A stretch of DNA of 64,000 nucleotides from assembly GCA_963737145.1 (NCBI GenBank), contig CAVTRO010000003.1:186001-250000 (forward strand). Reading direction: 5' to 3'. Below are positions 34,121 to 42,375 of the stretch, in pieces. Each line of letters begins with the position of its first letter. Positions within the stretch are counted from its first letter, which is position 1. Source of the stretch: AP-15 sp963737145. GTDB lineage: Bacteria; Pseudomonadota; Alphaproteobacteria; ATCC43930; CGMCC-115725. Below the pieces are notes generated by a model. That model was given only the letters and a program-made list of their open reading frames with translations, made no database searches and was not told the origin of the DNA. Both the position numbers and the translations under genes were made by a program.

Positions 34121-35719
34121 ATGAGGCGAGTACTGTGGGCGTTTACAGCGGCAGGCGGATTGCTGGCTGCAATTCTCGCCGCCGCACCCGCATTGGCCCA
34201 GAAGCAGGGCGGCATCTTGAGGCAGTACATTATCGACAGCCCGGCCAGCATGTCGATCCACGAGGAAACGACCGTCGTGGCCGAGCGCCCGATGATGGCG
34301 GTGATGAACAACCTCGTGCTGTTCGACCAGCACGTCGCGCAGAACAGCCTGTCTGCAATCATGCCCGAGCTCGCCACCGATTGGGCTTGGGACGAGGACG
34401 GCACCAAGCTGGTATTCCACCTGCGGCAGGGTGTGAAATGGCATGACGGCAAGCCGTTCACTGCCGCCGACGTCAAATGCACCTGGGACCTGATCCAGGG
34501 CAAGAGCGCCGAGCGGCTGCGCGTCAACCCCCGCAGGTCCTGGTACGCCAACCTTTCCGAGGTCGTCCCCAACGGCGATTACGAGGTGACGTTCGTGCTG
34601 AAGCGGCCGCAGCCGGCTTTTATCGCGCTGCTCGCCACCGGCATGTCTCCAGTCTATCCGTGCCACGTCTCGCCGGCGCAGATGCGCCAGCATCTGATCG
34701 GCACGGGTCCATTCAAATTCGTCGAGTTCAAGCCCAACGAGTTCATCAAGGTGGTGAAGAACCCGGATTATTGGAAACCGGGTCTGCCCTATCTCGATGC
34801 AATCGAGTACACGCTGTTGCGCAACCGCTCGACCGCGATTCTCGCCTTTGTCGCCGGCAAGTACGAGCTGACCTTCGCCGGCACGCTGACGATTCCGCTG
34901 ACGCGCGACCTGCAGAAGCAGCGGCCCGACGCGGTATGCGAGCTGCCGCCCGGGAGCGTCAGCACCAATCTGATCATCAATCGCGAGAAGCCGCCCTTCG
35001 ACAATCCCAAACTGCGCCGGGCGATGTCGCTGGCGATCGACCGGCAGGCGTTTATCGACATTCTGACCGAGGGCAAGGGGTTCCGCGCCGCGGCGATGCA
35101 GCCGCCGCCCGGCGGCCAGTGGGGCACGCCGGCCGACATGCTCGAAAGGCTGCCCGGCTACGGGCCGGACGTCGTCGCCAATCGCGACAAGGCTCGCGAG
35201 ATGATGGAAAAGCTCGGCTACGGGCCCGAGAAGCGGATGCACATCAAGGTGACGACGCGCGACATCCCGCCCTATCGCGACCCGGCGGTGATCCTGATCG
35301 ACCAGCTGAAGGAGATCTATATCGACGGCGAGCTCGAGCCGGTCGATACCGCTCAATGGTATCCCAAGGTGCAGCGCAAGGACTATGCCGTCGCGCTCAA
35401 TCTGACCGGCACGCTGGTCGACGACCCTGATGCGATGCTCTACGAGAACTACGCCTGCGGTGGGGTCGGCAACTACAACGGCTATTGTAACCCGGAGATC
35501 GACAAATTGATCGAGCAGCAATCAATGGAAGCGGACCAGGAAAAGCGCAGGCGGCTCGTTTGGGAGGTCGAGCGGCGGCTGACCGAGGATGACGCCAAGC
35601 CGCTGATCTACTTCAACCGAGGCGGCATCTGCTGGGACCCCAGGTTCAAAGGGCTTACCGTCATGGTCAACAGCATCTACAACGGCTGGCGCATGGAAGA
35701 TGTCTGGCTCGACCAGTAG
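34121..35719 (+). CDS. Peptide ABC transporter substrate-binding protein, tandem copy 1
   Basis: The 532-residue SBP_bac_5 protein has a signal peptide (MRRVLWAFTAAGGLLAAILA, cleaved after ALA) and a mature start QKQGGILRQY. Shared family blocks are DSPASMSIHEE, KLVFHLRQGVKWHDGKPF, GTGPFKFVEFKPNEFIKV, NPDYWKPGLPYLD and the terminal VKGLTVMVNSIYNGWRMEDVW. No lipobox cysteine, so it is a soluble periplasmic receptor. The ATG at 34121 follows AAGGGAGGACCAGG. It is the first of three tandem paralogues with no permease genes beside them. They may feed the dpp transporter at the left of the window or one elsewhere. The ligand is unknown. Confidence 0.9.
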   Translation: MRRVLWAFTAAGGLLAAILAAAPALAQKQGGILRQYIIDSPASMSIHEETTVVAERPMMAVMNNLVLFDQHVAQNSLSAIMPELATDWAWDEDGTKLVFHLRQGVKWHDGKPFTAADVKCTWDLIQGKSAERLRVNPRRSWYANLSEVVPNGDYEVTFVLKRPQPAFIALLATGMSPVYPCHVSPAQMRQHLIGTGPFKFVEFKPNEFIKVVKNPDYWKPGLPYLDAIEYTLLRNRSTAILAFVAGKYELTFAGTLTIPLTRDLQKQRPDAVCELPPGSVSTNLIINREKPPFDNPKLRRAMSLAIDRQAFIDILTEGKGFRAAAMQPPPGGQWGTPADMLERLPGYGPDVVANRDKAREMMEKLGYGPEKRMHIKVTTRDIPPYRDPAVILIDQLKEIYIDGELEPVDTAQWYPKVQRKDYAVALNLTGTLVDDPDAMLYENYACGGVGNYNGYCNPEIDKLIEQQSMEADQEKRRRLVWEVERRLTEDDAKPLIYFNRGGICWDPRFKGLTVMVNSIYNGWRMEDVWLDQ

Positions 35720-35744
35720 CCTCACTAGCAGGAGATAAGGAGAA

Positions 35745-37343
35745 ATGGCAATAAGTCTGCGGGGCTTGATGGCTGTGGGTGCTCTAGTAGCGGCAACCTC
35801 TGCCGCGGCGCCGGCGCTCGCGCAAAAACAAGGCGGGATCCTCAGACTGTCGCATTTCGACAGTCCGGCGAGCATGTCGATCCTCGAGGAATCGACCCGC
35901 GCCGCCGAGCAACCGATGATGCACGCCTTCAACAACCTCGTCATCTACAAGCAGGACGTGCCGCAGAATACCATGCAATCCATCGTGCCGGATCTGGCGA
36001 CCAGCTGGTCGTGGAGCGAAGAAGGCACCGAATTGACCTTCCCGCTGCGCCAGGGCGTCAAATGGCACGACGGCAAACCCTTCACATCCAAGGACGTGAA
36101 ATGCACTTGGGATCTGCTGATGGGGATTGGCAATGACAAGCTACGCCTTAACCCGCGCAAATCCTGGTACGCCAATGTCGAGGAAGTGAAAGCTCAAGGC
36201 GATTATGAGGTCACATTCAAACTCAAGCAGCCGCAACCGGCATTGCTCGCCTTGTTGGCGTCCGGGTGGTCGCCGATCTATCCGTGTCATGTTCCGGCGC
36301 GCGACATGCGCCAACACCCGATCGGCACGGGCCCTTTCAAGTTTGTCGAGTTCAAGCCGAACGACTCGATCAAGCTGGCGCGCAACCCGGATTACTGGAA
36401 ACCGGGCCGGCCCTATCTCGACGGCATCGAATACACGATCATGCGGGAGATCGCGCCGCGGAACCTTGCGTTCTTCGCCGGCAAATTCGACGTCACATCG
36501 CCTTACGGCGTGACCGTCCCGACCTTTAAGGACTTCAAGGAACAGGCGCCGGAAGCGATCTGCGAAGTCACGGCGGTCAATGTTCCGCGCACCATGCTGA
36601 TCAATCCCCATGCGCCGCCGTTCGACAATCCCGAATTGCGTCGAGCCATGACCCTGGCCCTCGACCGCAAGGCGTTCGTCGACATCATCACCGACGGGGT
36701 TGGCCATATCGGGGCGCAGATGATGCCGCCGCCAGAGGGCGTATGGGGCATGCCGCCCGAAATCCTTAAGACCATGCCGGGCTATGATCCCGATGTCGAA
36801 AACAACCGAGCCGAGGCCAAGAAGATCATGGAAAAGCTCGGCTATGGCCCCGCCCACCATCTCGTTACGAAGATATCAACCCGGAACATCCCGAGCTGGC
36901 GAGATCCTGCCGTCCTCCTCAGCTCGCAGCTGAAGGAGATCTACATCGACACCGAGCTCGACATCGTCGATACGACGCAGTGGTACCCAAAGGTAATGCG
37001 CAAGGAATTCACGATTGGCGCCGTGCCGATGGAGACCGGTGTCGATGATCCGGATCAGATGTTCTACGAGAATTTTCTCTGCGGTGCGGCCCGGAACTAC
37101 GCCGGCTACTGTAATGCCGAGTTTGACAAGCTGATAAATGAGCAGTCAATGCAGCCCGATCCCGAGAAGCGCAAGAAGATCGTCTGGCAGCTCGAACGGA
37201 TGCTGGCCGACGCGGCGATCCGGCCGGTCATCTTTTACCCGGCCGGCGGCACCTGCCGGCAACCCTATGTCAAAGGTCTGACCATCATGGTCAACAGCAT
37301 CTATAACGGCTGGCGTTTCGAAGACGTCTGGCTCGACAAATAG
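35745..37343 (+). CDS. Peptide ABC transporter substrate-binding protein, tandem copy 2
   Basis: This 532-residue paralogue has the same plan: signal peptide ending ALA, mature QKQGGILRLSHF, then DSPASMSILEES, LRQGVKWHDGKPFTSKDVKCTWDLL, GTGPFKFVEFKPNDSI and C-terminal VKGLTIMVNSIYNGWRFED. It begins 25 bp after copy 1 with AGGAGATAAGGAGAA upstream, so the two are co-transcribed. The ligand-binding middle region differs more than the ends, for example around ITDGVGHIGAQMMPPPEGVWGMPPE. This suggests the copies have different specificities. The decayed remnant at 32836-33049 is most like this copy. Confidence 0.9.
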   Translation: MAISLRGLMAVGALVAATSAAAPALAQKQGGILRLSHFDSPASMSILEESTRAAEQPMMHAFNNLVIYKQDVPQNTMQSIVPDLATSWSWSEEGTELTFPLRQGVKWHDGKPFTSKDVKCTWDLLMGIGNDKLRLNPRKSWYANVEEVKAQGDYEVTFKLKQPQPALLALLASGWSPIYPCHVPARDMRQHPIGTGPFKFVEFKPNDSIKLARNPDYWKPGRPYLDGIEYTIMREIAPRNLAFFAGKFDVTSPYGVTVPTFKDFKEQAPEAICEVTAVNVPRTMLINPHAPPFDNPELRRAMTLALDRKAFVDIITDGVGHIGAQMMPPPEGVWGMPPEILKTMPGYDPDVENNRAEAKKIMEKLGYGPAHHLVTKISTRNIPSWRDPAVLLSSQLKEIYIDTELDIVDTTQWYPKVMRKEFTIGAVPMETGVDDPDQMFYENFLCGAARNYAGYCNAEFDKLINEQSMQPDPEKRKKIVWQLERMLADAAIRPVIFYPAGGTCRQPYVKGLTIMVNSIYNGWRFEDVWLDK

Positions 37344-37360
37344 CCGAATAGGGCGAACGC

Positions 37361-37447
37361 TGTCATTGCGAGGAGCGCAGCGACGAAGCAATCTCGACGA
37401 TTGAGGACTCCACGGCCCGAGATTGCTTCGCTGACGTTCGCAATGAC
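37361..37447. repeat. Palindromic interspersed repeat between tandem transporter genes
   Basis: The left arm (TGTCATTGCGAGGAGCGCAG, continuing GACGAAGCAATC) and the right arm (GATTGCTTCGCTGACG, then TTCGCAATGAC) are imperfect inverted copies around a spacer of about 30 bp. GTCATTGCGAG...GAAGCAATC palindromes are familiar as scattered extragenic repeats in Bradyrhizobium-like and other Rhizobiales genomes. In RNA it would fold into a long hairpin. Here it separates SBP copies 2 and 3 and could attenuate transcription between them or have served as a recombination site. Confidence 0.7.
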
Positions 37448-37526
37448 TGGTGAACCGGCCGTGCCGCGGCCGACACGGGATAACGGGTTAGGCCAAAACC
37501 CGCAACACGAGGGAGGTTTAAACGTG

Positions 37527-39122
37527 ATGCGGCGATCAGGAGTGATAGCAGTCATCGGGCCGCTTCTTATTGGCCTCTTCGCGGCGCAACCGGCGCCGGC
37601 ACAAAAATCCGGGGGCGTCCTCAAGATCTCGTTTTTCGACAACCCCGCCAGCATGTCGCTGCTCGAGGAAGCGACCGGCGCGGCGCTGCGGCCGATGATG
37701 GGCGTGTTCAACAACCTCGTCATGTTCGACCAGCACGTGGCGCAGAACAGCCCGGCTTCGATCGTCCCCGATTTGGCGACGAGCTGGTCCTGGAGCGAGG
37801 ACGGCAAGGAGCTGAGCTTCCCGCTGCATCAGGGCGTCAAATGGCACGACGGCAAGCCCTTCACCGCCGCCGACGTCAAATGCACCTGGGACTTGCTGAT
37901 GGGCCTCGGCAATGAAAAGCTGCGCGTCAACCCGCGCAAGACCTGGTACCTGAACCTCGACAAGGTGACGACCAACGGCGATTACGAGGTCATCTTTCAT
38001 CTGAAGCGGCCGCAGCCGGCACTGCTGTCGCTGTTGGCATCCGGGTGGTCGCCGGTCTATCCCTGCCACGTCTCGCCGGCCGAGATGCGTCGTCACCCGA
38101 TCGGCACCGGCCCGTTCAAATTCGTCGAGTTCAAGCCGAACAAGGGCGTCCGGACGGCGCGAAACCCGGATTACTGGAAGCCGGGGCGCCCTTATCTCGA
38201 CGGCATCGAGTGGGACATCATCAAGGACATCGCGACGCGAAACCTGACCTTCATTGCCGGCAAATACGACATCTCGTCTCCTTATGGCACGACTGTTCCG
38301 CTGCTTGAGGAAGTCAAAAGTCAGGCGCCGCAGGCCGTCTGCGAGCTAACTTCTACGAATGTGAGCCGCAACCTGATCCTCAACCCGGAGAAGCCGCCCT
38401 TCAATAACCGGGATCTGCGCCGGGCAGTGGCGCTGACCCTCGACCGCAAGTCCTTCATCGACATCCTGCAGCAGGGCAAGGGCGATATCGGCGCGACGAT
38501 GCTGCCGCCGCCGGAAGGATTGTGGGGCATGCCGCCGGAGATGCTGGCGACATTGCCGGGATATGATCCCGACATCGCGAAGAACCGCACGCAAGCGCGC
38601 AAGATCATGGAAAAGCTCGGCTACGGGCCCGACAACCGGCTCGCTGTGACTCTGTCCTCGCGCAACATCCCGGCCTACCGCGATCCGGCGGTGATCCTGA
38701 TCGACCAATTGAAGGAGATCTACATCGACGCCGTGCTCGAACCGGTGGAGACCGTGAACTGGTTCCCGAAGATCTATCGCAAGGACTACACAATCGCGAT
38801 CAACGGCACCGAGAGCGGCGTCGACGACCCCGACCAGCAATTCTACGAGAACTTCGTCTGCGGCGCGGTGCGGAACTACACAGGCTACTGCAATCCGGAA
38901 GTCGACAAGCTGATCGACCGGCAATCGGCCGAGGCTGACCGCGAAAAGCGCAAGCAGATCGTGTGGGAGATCGAAAGGCGGCTGGCCGAGGACGGCGCCC
39001 GCCCGATCATCTTTTATCCGCGCGGCGGCACGTGCATGCAGCCCTACGTCAAAGGGCTGACCACCATGGTCAACAGCATCTACAACGGTTACCGCATGGA
39101 AGACGTTTGGCTGGACAAATAA
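37527..39122 (+). CDS. Peptide ABC transporter substrate-binding protein, tandem copy 3
   Basis: This 531-residue paralogue starts MRRSGVIAVIGPLLIGLFAA with cleavage after APA. The mature QKSGGVLKISFFDNPASMSLLEE follows, and the ending is VKGLTTMVNSIYNGYRMEDVW. It shares LHQGVKWHDGKPFTAADVKC and NPDYWKPGRPYLDGIE with copies 1 and 2. Either the GTG at 37524 or the ATG at 37527 can start it; GGGAGGTTTAAAC precedes both. It is separated from copy 2 by 183 bp containing the palindromic repeat, so it may have its own transcript. A decayed fourth copy follows downstream. Confidence 0.9.
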   Translation: MRRSGVIAVIGPLLIGLFAAQPAPAQKSGGVLKISFFDNPASMSLLEEATGAALRPMMGVFNNLVMFDQHVAQNSPASIVPDLATSWSWSEDGKELSFPLHQGVKWHDGKPFTAADVKCTWDLLMGLGNEKLRVNPRKTWYLNLDKVTTNGDYEVIFHLKRPQPALLSLLASGWSPVYPCHVSPAEMRRHPIGTGPFKFVEFKPNKGVRTARNPDYWKPGRPYLDGIEWDIIKDIATRNLTFIAGKYDISSPYGTTVPLLEEVKSQAPQAVCELTSTNVSRNLILNPEKPPFNNRDLRRAVALTLDRKSFIDILQQGKGDIGATMLPPPEGLWGMPPEMLATLPGYDPDIAKNRTQARKIMEKLGYGPDNRLAVTLSSRNIPAYRDPAVILIDQLKEIYIDAVLEPVETVNWFPKIYRKDYTIAINGTESGVDDPDQQFYENFVCGAVRNYTGYCNPEVDKLIDRQSAEADREKRKQIVWEIERRLAEDGARPIIFYPRGGTCMQPYVKGLTTMVNSIYNGYRMEDVWLDK

Positions 39123-39189
39123 ATGGGAACAGGCTCCCTCTAAAGCGTCAGTCAAAGGAGTCGTAAGGCCTCAATCTGCAAACCAGCGG

Positions 39190-39299
39190 GCCGGATCCCG
39201 GTCCGATCCTCGATCTGTTCTACGGAGGCGGGTCGAACTCAATCGGACGGCTATTGCAACCCCGAGGTCGACAATTTGATCGTCTGGCTCGACAAATAG
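39190..39299 (+). pseudogene. Second decayed remnant of a peptide-binding protein gene
   Basis: The sequence encodes GYCNPEVDNLI at about 39249-39281, directly joined to VWLDK and a TAG stop at 39297-39299. In the intact neighbours these motifs are about 70 residues apart (GYCNPEVDKLI ... EDVWLDK). The upstream part (about 39190-39245) still resembles the preceding DPD..FYEN..CG region but is out of frame. It is therefore a deletion derivative of a fourth copy, left downstream of copy 3. It is non-coding now. Confidence 0.65.
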
Positions 39300-39384
39300 C
39301 GCCCGACGGTGAGACAGGACCATGGCCCCGAGCGCTCGAGCAGTGTAGATTGCGAGCGGTTGGTCGCTGAACGAGGTGGCTCTA

Positions 39385-39603
39385 ATGAAGGTCAGGATCG
39401 AATACTGCGTGCCGTGAAACTATGAACCGCGGGCCCTCCGTGCGAAGGCCAAACTCATGGAACGCGGCGCAGAAGAAGTCGAGCTCGTCAAAGGCGTGGC
39501 GGGCGTCTTCGAAATCACCATCGACGGAAAGCTCGTTTTCTCAAAGAAACAGCTGGGCCGGTTTCCGGAAGACGCGGAAATCGACGCTCTGGCAGGCGGA
39601 TAG
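39385..39603 (+). CDS. SelW/Rdx-family probable selenoprotein with in-frame TGA (CxxU)
   Basis: From the ATG at 39385 (GAGGTGG nine bases upstream) the frame encodes MKVRIEYCVP, a TGA at 39415-39417, and then NYEPRALRAKAKLM, VELVKGVAGVFEITIDG, KLVFSKKQLGRFP and a TAG at 39601. Both sides of the TGA fit the SelT/SelW/Rdx thioredoxin-like family, whose active site is CxxC or CxxU. The TGA falls exactly at the second redox position (C8-V-P-U11). A G-containing stem-loop follows at 39432-39450. This indicates selenocysteine and a 72-residue redox protein. The alternative is a Cys codon mutated to a stop. No sel genes lie in the window, so the Sec machinery is unproven here. Confidence 0.72.
39432..39450 (+). 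promoter_or_regulatory. Candidate bacterial SECIS element
   Basis: Folded by hand, GGCC (39432-39435) pairs with GGCC (39447-39450). A C-A mismatch, then U-A and C-G pairs follow, leaving an apical loop CGUGC with G as its second base (39440). The loop G is 23 nt after the UGA. This fits the general bacterial SECIS pattern (short stem, G near the 5' side of the loop, roughly 16-37 nt from UGA). SelB binding is inferred, not shown. Confidence 0.45.
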
Positions 39604-39620
39604 CGCCATTGCTTCGCCTA

Positions 39621-39646
39621 ACCCTCTCCCTTGACCGGGAGAGGGT
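39621..39646. terminator. Inverted repeat, probable bidirectional terminator
   Basis: A perfect 10 bp inverted repeat, ACCCTCTCCC and GGGAGAGGGT, with a 6-base loop lies 18 bp after the selenoprotein stop and before the convergent GST end. There is no U-tract, so it may instead be one of the scattered GC-rich palindromes; a similar one is at 56216. Confidence 0.5.
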
Positions 39647-39704
39647 GATCCGCCTTGAGTACATCGAGCGTCGCGATGCTGCGATCGATCCCCGTTCCCT
39701 CCGG

Positions 39705-40425
39705 TTATGCCGCGCTGTCGAGCTCCGCGTAATGCCGAAAGATGCCGTGCTCGTTGAAGGGGATTCGGCGGTCCGACGCGAGGTAGGCGGCGATGCGGGG
39801 CAGGGCCGCAACCCGGTCGTGCAATGCGATGACCCGGGGGTATTTCGGCTCGAGCCGCGCCATCGCGCGCGGAAAGGCGTAGCGCATGCCCGCCACGACT
39901 TGAAAGAGCGACAGATCCGGATAGGTCAGCTCCGCACCGACCAAGCGGGCCGGGCCGGACGGATTGCGCTCCAGCACCCGTTCGAAATAGCCGAAATATT
40001 TCGGCGCTCGCGATTTCACAAAATCGGCGGCGCGGGCCCGCGCTTCCTGGCGTTGGTCTTCGTAATAAAGGCTGCTGGCGATCGGATGATGGGTATCGTG
40101 AGCCTCGTCCACAAAATCGGCAATCGTCAATTGCAGCTGATGGCCCCACAGCCGACCCGCCTCGTCCGCCGGCGCCAGGCCGTCGTGAGCGCCGAGATAG
40201 AAGAGGATGTTGGCAGTCTGAGCTATGATCAGTTCCCCGAACTTCAGGAACGGCGGCGCAAACGGCAGATGCCCGCCCGCGCCGCCGAGCAGGCGCATCA
40301 TCGCAGCCTCGCCGCCGGCCTGCCTCGCAACGTCGAGATATTCGGCATCTGCCTGCCTCGAGCGCCAATCGCACAAACTCGCCGCGCCCCTGTATCCCAG
40401 CCCAATAGTAGAACTCATACCGCAT
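39705..40425 (-). pseudogene. Glutathione S-transferase gene with a frameshift near codon 25
   Basis: The N-terminal residues MRYEFYYWAGIQGRGEFVRL (from 40425) are those of a GST thioredoxin-like domain, but after LALEAG the frame breaks. The rest continues in another frame from about 40357: ADAEYLDVARQAGGEAAMMRLL, HLPFAPPFLKFGELIIAQTANILFYLG, then an all-helical C-domain (QLQLTIADFVDEAHDTHHPIASSLYYEDQ) to the stop at 39705. A single-base change in the GAGGCAGGCAGATG stretch separates the halves. If it is real, no full-length enzyme is made. A start inside the second frame would lack the glutathione-binding first strand. It is divergent from the FAD monooxygenase. Confidence 0.75.
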
Positions 40426-40468
40426 GCCGACCTCCTCCTACCGGGCTTAAGTATACCGGCCGGGGTGC

Positions 40469-41662
40469 ATGAATAAAGGAAACACGGTCCTTATCTCGGG
40501 CGCCGGCATCGCCGGCACGACCCTCGCCTATTGGCTTTCCCGCTATGGTTTCGTTCCGACCTTGATCGAGCGCGCGCCCGCGCTGCGAACCGGCGGCTAC
40601 ATCATGGACTTTTGGGGGGTGGGTTTCGAGGTGGCGGAGCGGATGCGGCTCGCTCCGGAGCTTCGGCAGGCGGGCTACCGAGTGCGCGAAGTGCGGATCG
40701 TCAACAATGAAGGCACACGAATTGGAGGCTTTGGCACCAAAAAATTCGGCCACGCATTGGACGATCGGTTCGTCAGCATCCTTCGCGGCGATCTGGCCGC
40801 GCAGCTATATGCGACTGTGGCCGGTCGGGTGGAAACCATCTTCGGCGACGAAATACATTTATTGAGCGAGGACGCTCAGGGCCTCACGATAGAGTTCGAC
40901 CGCGCGCCGCGCCGCCGGTTCGATCTCGTCATCGGGGCCGACGGCCTACACTCACGCGTGCGCAGCGTGGCGCTCGGGCGCGAAGCCGATTTTGAGAGCT
41001 ACCTGGGATATTACGTCGCCGCTTTCGCAGTAGATGGCTACCGCCATCGCGACGAAGACGTCTATGTCACCCATTGCGTGCCGGGAAAGCAGGTCGCGCG
41101 CTTTGCCCTCCGCGACGGGCGGACGGTGTTCTTCCTGATCTTCGACGCGCCGGTCAAGCCGGCGGTCGGACATTCCGATGTCGGTGCGCAGAAGGCGATC
41201 CTCCGCCGAGCTTTCGGCGGCGCCGGCTGGGAATGTCCGGAAATCCTGAAGGCGCTCGACCGAGCGGACTCTCTCTATTTCGATGCGGTAAGCCAAATTC
41301 ACCTGGACCGATGGCATCGCGGTCGTGTCGCCCTGGTCGGCGACGCCGCCTTCTGTCCCTCATTGTTGGCTGGCGAAGGCGCCGCCTTGGCGATGGCCGG
41401 CGCCTACCTTCTCGCCGGCGAATTGAAGAAGGCGGGCGGCGATTTTCGCGCGGCCTATCCGGCCTATCAGGAACGCCTCAAGCCGTTCATCGAGCGCAAG
41501 CAGCGCCAAGCCCGCAGGTTCGCCCGTCAGTTCGCTCCGAAGACGCGTGCCGGACTTATGGTCCGCAACGCGATGAGCCGAATGTTTGACGCTCCGTTCA
41601 TCGGCGAGTTGATGGTAAAGAGGATGTTCGCCGACCCGTTCGCCTTGCCCGATTACGCCTGA
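40469..41662 (+). CDS. FAD-dependent monooxygenase (PHBH/UbiH/TetX-like)
   Basis: The 397-residue flavoprotein starts with the dinucleotide motif VLISGAGIAGTTLAYWLSRYGF and has ERAPALRTGGYIMDFWGVG. The DG-type motif is FDLVIGADGLHSRVRS, and the FAD ribityl-binding GD motif is GRVALVGDAAFCPSLLAGEGAALAM. This is group A of aromatic-ring or TetX-like hydroxylases, which use NAD(P)H and O2. It is divergent from the broken GST and near other oxygenase-type and VOC genes, so a catabolic or detoxifying role is likely. The substrate is not predictable. The ATG at 40469 is 40 bp from the GST start. Confidence 0.88.
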   Translation: MNKGNTVLISGAGIAGTTLAYWLSRYGFVPTLIERAPALRTGGYIMDFWGVGFEVAERMRLAPELRQAGYRVREVRIVNNEGTRIGGFGTKKFGHALDDRFVSILRGDLAAQLYATVAGRVETIFGDEIHLLSEDAQGLTIEFDRAPRRRFDLVIGADGLHSRVRSVALGREADFESYLGYYVAAFAVDGYRHRDEDVYVTHCVPGKQVARFALRDGRTVFFLIFDAPVKPAVGHSDVGAQKAILRRAFGGAGWECPEILKALDRADSLYFDAVSQIHLDRWHRGRVALVGDAAFCPSLLAGEGAALAMAGAYLLAGELKKAGGDFRAAYPAYQERLKPFIERKQRQARRFARQFAPKTRAGLMVRNAMSRMFDAPFIGELMVKRMFADPFALPDYA

Positions 41663-41675
41663 CTGATCTTTCGTT

Positions 41676-42311
41676 CTAAGTCCCTCGGCGGTATTTCCGG
41701 CAGACGAGCCGCAGGCGGTCGCTGATCTGCGGCCGGATGTGCTCGGGCATTGGCGTTGAGCCGCTCGCCTGCTTCCATTCCGGGCCGGTGACCACCTCCG
41801 GAGAGGCCAGGTGATAGAGCGCCACGTATTTCGGGGTCCCGCCGGCGCTGCGGAAGCGGCGCGCGCACAGCACGCCCGGAACGCGAGAGAGTGCGGGGAC
41901 GTGCTCGGTATCGTACCAGGCGTTGAATGCGGTCTCGACCGCCGCTGCCGGGGTCATTCCCACCAGCAACAGGCCACCGGCATTCTCCGGCGAGGCCTGG
42001 TCGCCAGGCAGGATCTGATCGCCCTCGAAGCGCACCAGGCGCTGCACGCGGCTGGTCACCCGTTTCGACCAGGGCGAAAGGTTCTCGCCACCGATCGCGC
42101 GGTATCCGGGACTCTGCAATACCGGCAAATTCTCGAGATCGTAAATGGCGACCGATTGCTTCGGGTTATCGGCGCCGATCCAGCGCTGGCAGACCAGAAA
42201 CCCGGGTATGCGCTGGCGCTCGGGAAGGTGTTCGGTGTCGTACCAGTCGTTGAACTCGTCTTCCGCGACGTTGGAGAAATCCATCGCCGCGATCAGTACG
42301 CCTTTCGCCAT
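41676..42311 (-). CDS. Duplicated dimeric alpha-beta barrel (EthD/DUF4286-like) protein
   Basis: The 211-residue protein is an internal duplication. Residues about 1-100 and 110-200 each contain the block FNxWYDTEHxP followed by IPGFLVCQRW or VPGVLCARRF. This is the ferredoxin-like fold of EthD or stress-responsive barrel proteins, normally built from two chains and here fused in one. The ATG at 42311 precedes MAKGVLIAAMDFSNVAEDEF and fits the domain; the frame is open further upstream. Function is unknown, perhaps a small-molecule degradation accessory, as in several neighbours. Confidence 0.75.
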   Translation of the reverse strand: MAKGVLIAAMDFSNVAEDEFNDWYDTEHLPERQRIPGFLVCQRWIGADNPKQSVAIYDLENLPVLQSPGYRAIGGENLSPWSKRVTSRVQRLVRFEGDQILPGDQASPENAGGLLLVGMTPAAAVETAFNAWYDTEHVPALSRVPGVLCARRFRSAGGTPKYVALYHLASPEVVTGPEWKQASGSTPMPEHIRPQISDRLRLVCRKYRRGT

Positions 42312-42375
42312 TGCCGTTCCCTCCGATGGTCGCAACGCGCCGATGCTACGCCGCGGAAGCTGCGCGGTCCAACTC

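Noticed and set aside
39422..39634. 70-codon plus-strand frame over the selenoprotein
   Set aside because: It is in another frame with Ser/Arg-rich noise, while the SelW-like frame has clear family residues on both sides of the TGA.
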